From Globisporangium splendens (Eukaryota; Oomycota; Peronosporomycetes; Pythiales; Pythiaceae), in contig VFIW01000131.1 in NCBI GenBank assembly GCA_006386115.1, positions 49,620 through 113,619 on the forward strand: a stretch of DNA of 64,000 bases, read 5' to 3'. Shown one piece after another: positions 62,735 through 64,000 of this stretch. The position numbers and the translations under genes were made by a program. Numbering within the stretch: the stretch's first letter is position 1; every line of letters starts with the position of its first letter. The notes beneath the pieces are model-generated. The model worked only from the letters and a program-made list of their open reading frames with translations, was not told the origin of the DNA and made no database searches.

Positions 62735-64000
62735 TCAGTGGAAGAACGACGTGCTGCGCTGGTGGTGGTCGTAGGATGGTGCTCCCGTCGACGCTCGTGG
62801 CGACTTGGCTTCGCGCTCCAGTTGTCGGTACTCGTTCAGGAGCCGCAGTGATGCCGTTTTCCGACGAATCGCCTCGGGGCTGTGCACGATGCGCCGCAGC
62901 GGGTTGATGCTGCTGTTGGACGCCTGCTGGAGCACCTGCTTGAGCAAGTTGACCTGCTTACCCTTGGCCTCCAAGTCGTCCAAGAGCGGTCCCAGTGCGC
63001 TTGACAATTGCGCTGCGCTGTGATTGCCTTTGCCATCGCCGTTGGTACCTGACCGACTGCTTTCGAGTTGCGCGACCGTGTCCTTGTAGCGTGCATTGAG
63101 CGTCGCGAATTCGCGCTGTGCGCATTCCAATGCAGCAGCGAGGTCGTCCATGATTTGCGTCTAGCATTGCATTTTGAGGCAAAGGAGAGCGTGAGTATTC
63201 AAGTATCCACATAAAGCAAGGAGAACAAGGTACGTACCTGCATGGGATTGATGTACGCAGACACGGGCGGAGGTGGGGGCACTTGGATCGCACCGGGTTT
63301 CGCGCGCTTCTTCGACGTACCTGCGAGCGGCGGCATCTCGTCTGGTCCAGAAACTTGATTACCGCGAACGCGCTCCGAGAGCAGCGTCGCCGTTTGGCTG
63401 TCATTTGTACCGAGGATGCTCGCACTTCGTGTTCGCGCTGTACGACCTGGAGTCGTGCTTTTCGAAGTGCGAGGTTTCTTCTGCGGCTTCGCTTTCGGTC
63501 GCGACGTCGGGATCTCGATCGGCAGCGTGTTCGGGGTCACGTACGTCGTGTCGCATTGACGGATTGCGTCTTGCACGTTGCCCAAAATTGAGAACGACGG
63601 CGACGACGATGTCCCCAGAAGAAACGGAATCTCCCTACAGACACACAAGTACAAGTAAGTTAGGTGAAGGGGAAAATGCGAACCGAGCGTCCACACATTG
63701 AAGCCAAAGTCTCGTACTTTCCAAGGTTGGCGTTGCGGAGAAGCTCCATATTGTTTCCCGACGGCATCCGCGTCGTCGTTCCAACTTTTGTCGACCCAGT
63801 GCCACTCGTTGCTTTCTTCTTTTTCCGTGCTGTGGTAGCGGCAGTCTCAATCGCCGTAGCTGCTCGTCGGGAGCTGGTGCTGACACCAGTGCCAACTCGT
63901 GGAGCCATTGCCGCTGACGCGCGACTCGCCGCCGTGGACTTGGAGAGCGTCGAGACGCGCTGTTGCTGCTGCTGCAACTGTTTGCTCTTCTTTGTGGCTT
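62735..64000 (-). CDS. Coiled-coil protein, 3' part only
   Basis: Three exons are visible: from the right edge (64000) to 63718, 63634-63238 and 63160-62735, joined by GT-AG introns. The start lies outside the window. The visible part has a Gln-rich and Ala/Thr/Lys-rich stretch, then a conserved-looking block (PFLLGTSSSPSFSILGNVQD), a Pro- and Lys-rich basic region (PKAKPQKKPRTSK, PPPPPVSAYINPMQ) and a helical, coiled-coil C-terminus of about 140 residues (MDDLAAALECAQREFATLNA, LLDDLEAKGKQVNLLKQVL). I do not recognise the family; a cytoskeletal or centrosomal protein would fit the composition. It converges with CENP-S, leaving about 160 bp between the two stop codons. Confidence 0.65.

Noticed and set aside
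1..64000. tRNA, rRNA or CRISPR arrays
   Set aside because: No cloverleaf-like sequence, rRNA block or regularly spaced repeat array was seen on either strand; a covariance-model scan was not possible.

Overview
The window looks like nuclear DNA of an oomycete, probably a Pythium/Globisporangium/Phytophthora-type species. The evidence is a dense set of genes with short introns (about 50-140 bp), a Crinkler (CRN) effector N-terminus, two bZIP regulators whose basic region has Val where bZIPs normally have Asn, TKL-type kinases, a multigene palmitoyl-protein-thioesterase-like family, and a core promoter resembling the oomycete Inr/FPR type. The species cannot be named from the sequence alone.

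Layout. 1-900: 5' part of an ABC multidrug transporter (minus strand). 1184-10.7 kb: a nested retroelement. An 8.9-kb LINE on the minus strand (zinc knuckle, OTU-like protease, APE endonuclease, reverse transcriptase, RNase H) sits inside an older, oppositely oriented copy of its own family, flanked by a 16-bp target-site duplication. 11-14.4 kb: an intact secreted thioesterase and an in-frame-deleted paralogue. 14.6-20.8 kb: a large ankyrin protein and an eight-exon MO25 gene. 21.4-23.6 kb: two DOPA 4,5-dioxygenase-like genes; the first is one continuous reading frame with a CENP-B/Pogo transposase DNA-binding region. 24.3-31 kb: another intact thioesterase, a probable pseudokinase with a zinc ribbon, a LINE fragment and two broken thioesterases. 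32.2-39.6 kb: a complete Ty3/gypsy chromodomain element with a textbook -1 frameshift signal and an antisense coiled-coil reading frame. 39.6-40.6 kb: a broken CRN fragment that recurs at 54.6-55.4 kb.

40.8-51.5 kb: a Cdc1/Ted1/PGAP5-type phosphoesterase, a bZIP factor, a TKL kinase and a decayed ankyrin-kinase gene. 52-55.4 kb: a Helitron helicase relic cut by a solo LTR, then a CRN pseudogene. 56.2-64 kb: a second bZIP factor, a secreted bicupin, CENP-S/MHF1 (four exons, one GC-AG intron) and the 3' part of a coiled-coil gene that runs off the right edge.

The genes do not form one pathway. Housekeeping genes (MO25, CENP-S, phosphoesterase) alternate with fast-evolving families (thioesterases, kinases, CRNs) and transposons, and transposons sit beside or inside several broken genes. 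The most unusual items are the transposase-DNA-binding/DOPA-dioxygenase fusion, the antisense coiled-coil frame opposite the gypsy integrase-chromodomain linker, the frameshift signal, and paired TGACGTCA palindromes with constant spacing in three LTRs that have otherwise diverged. Exon coordinates were derived by eye from splice signals and reading frame.
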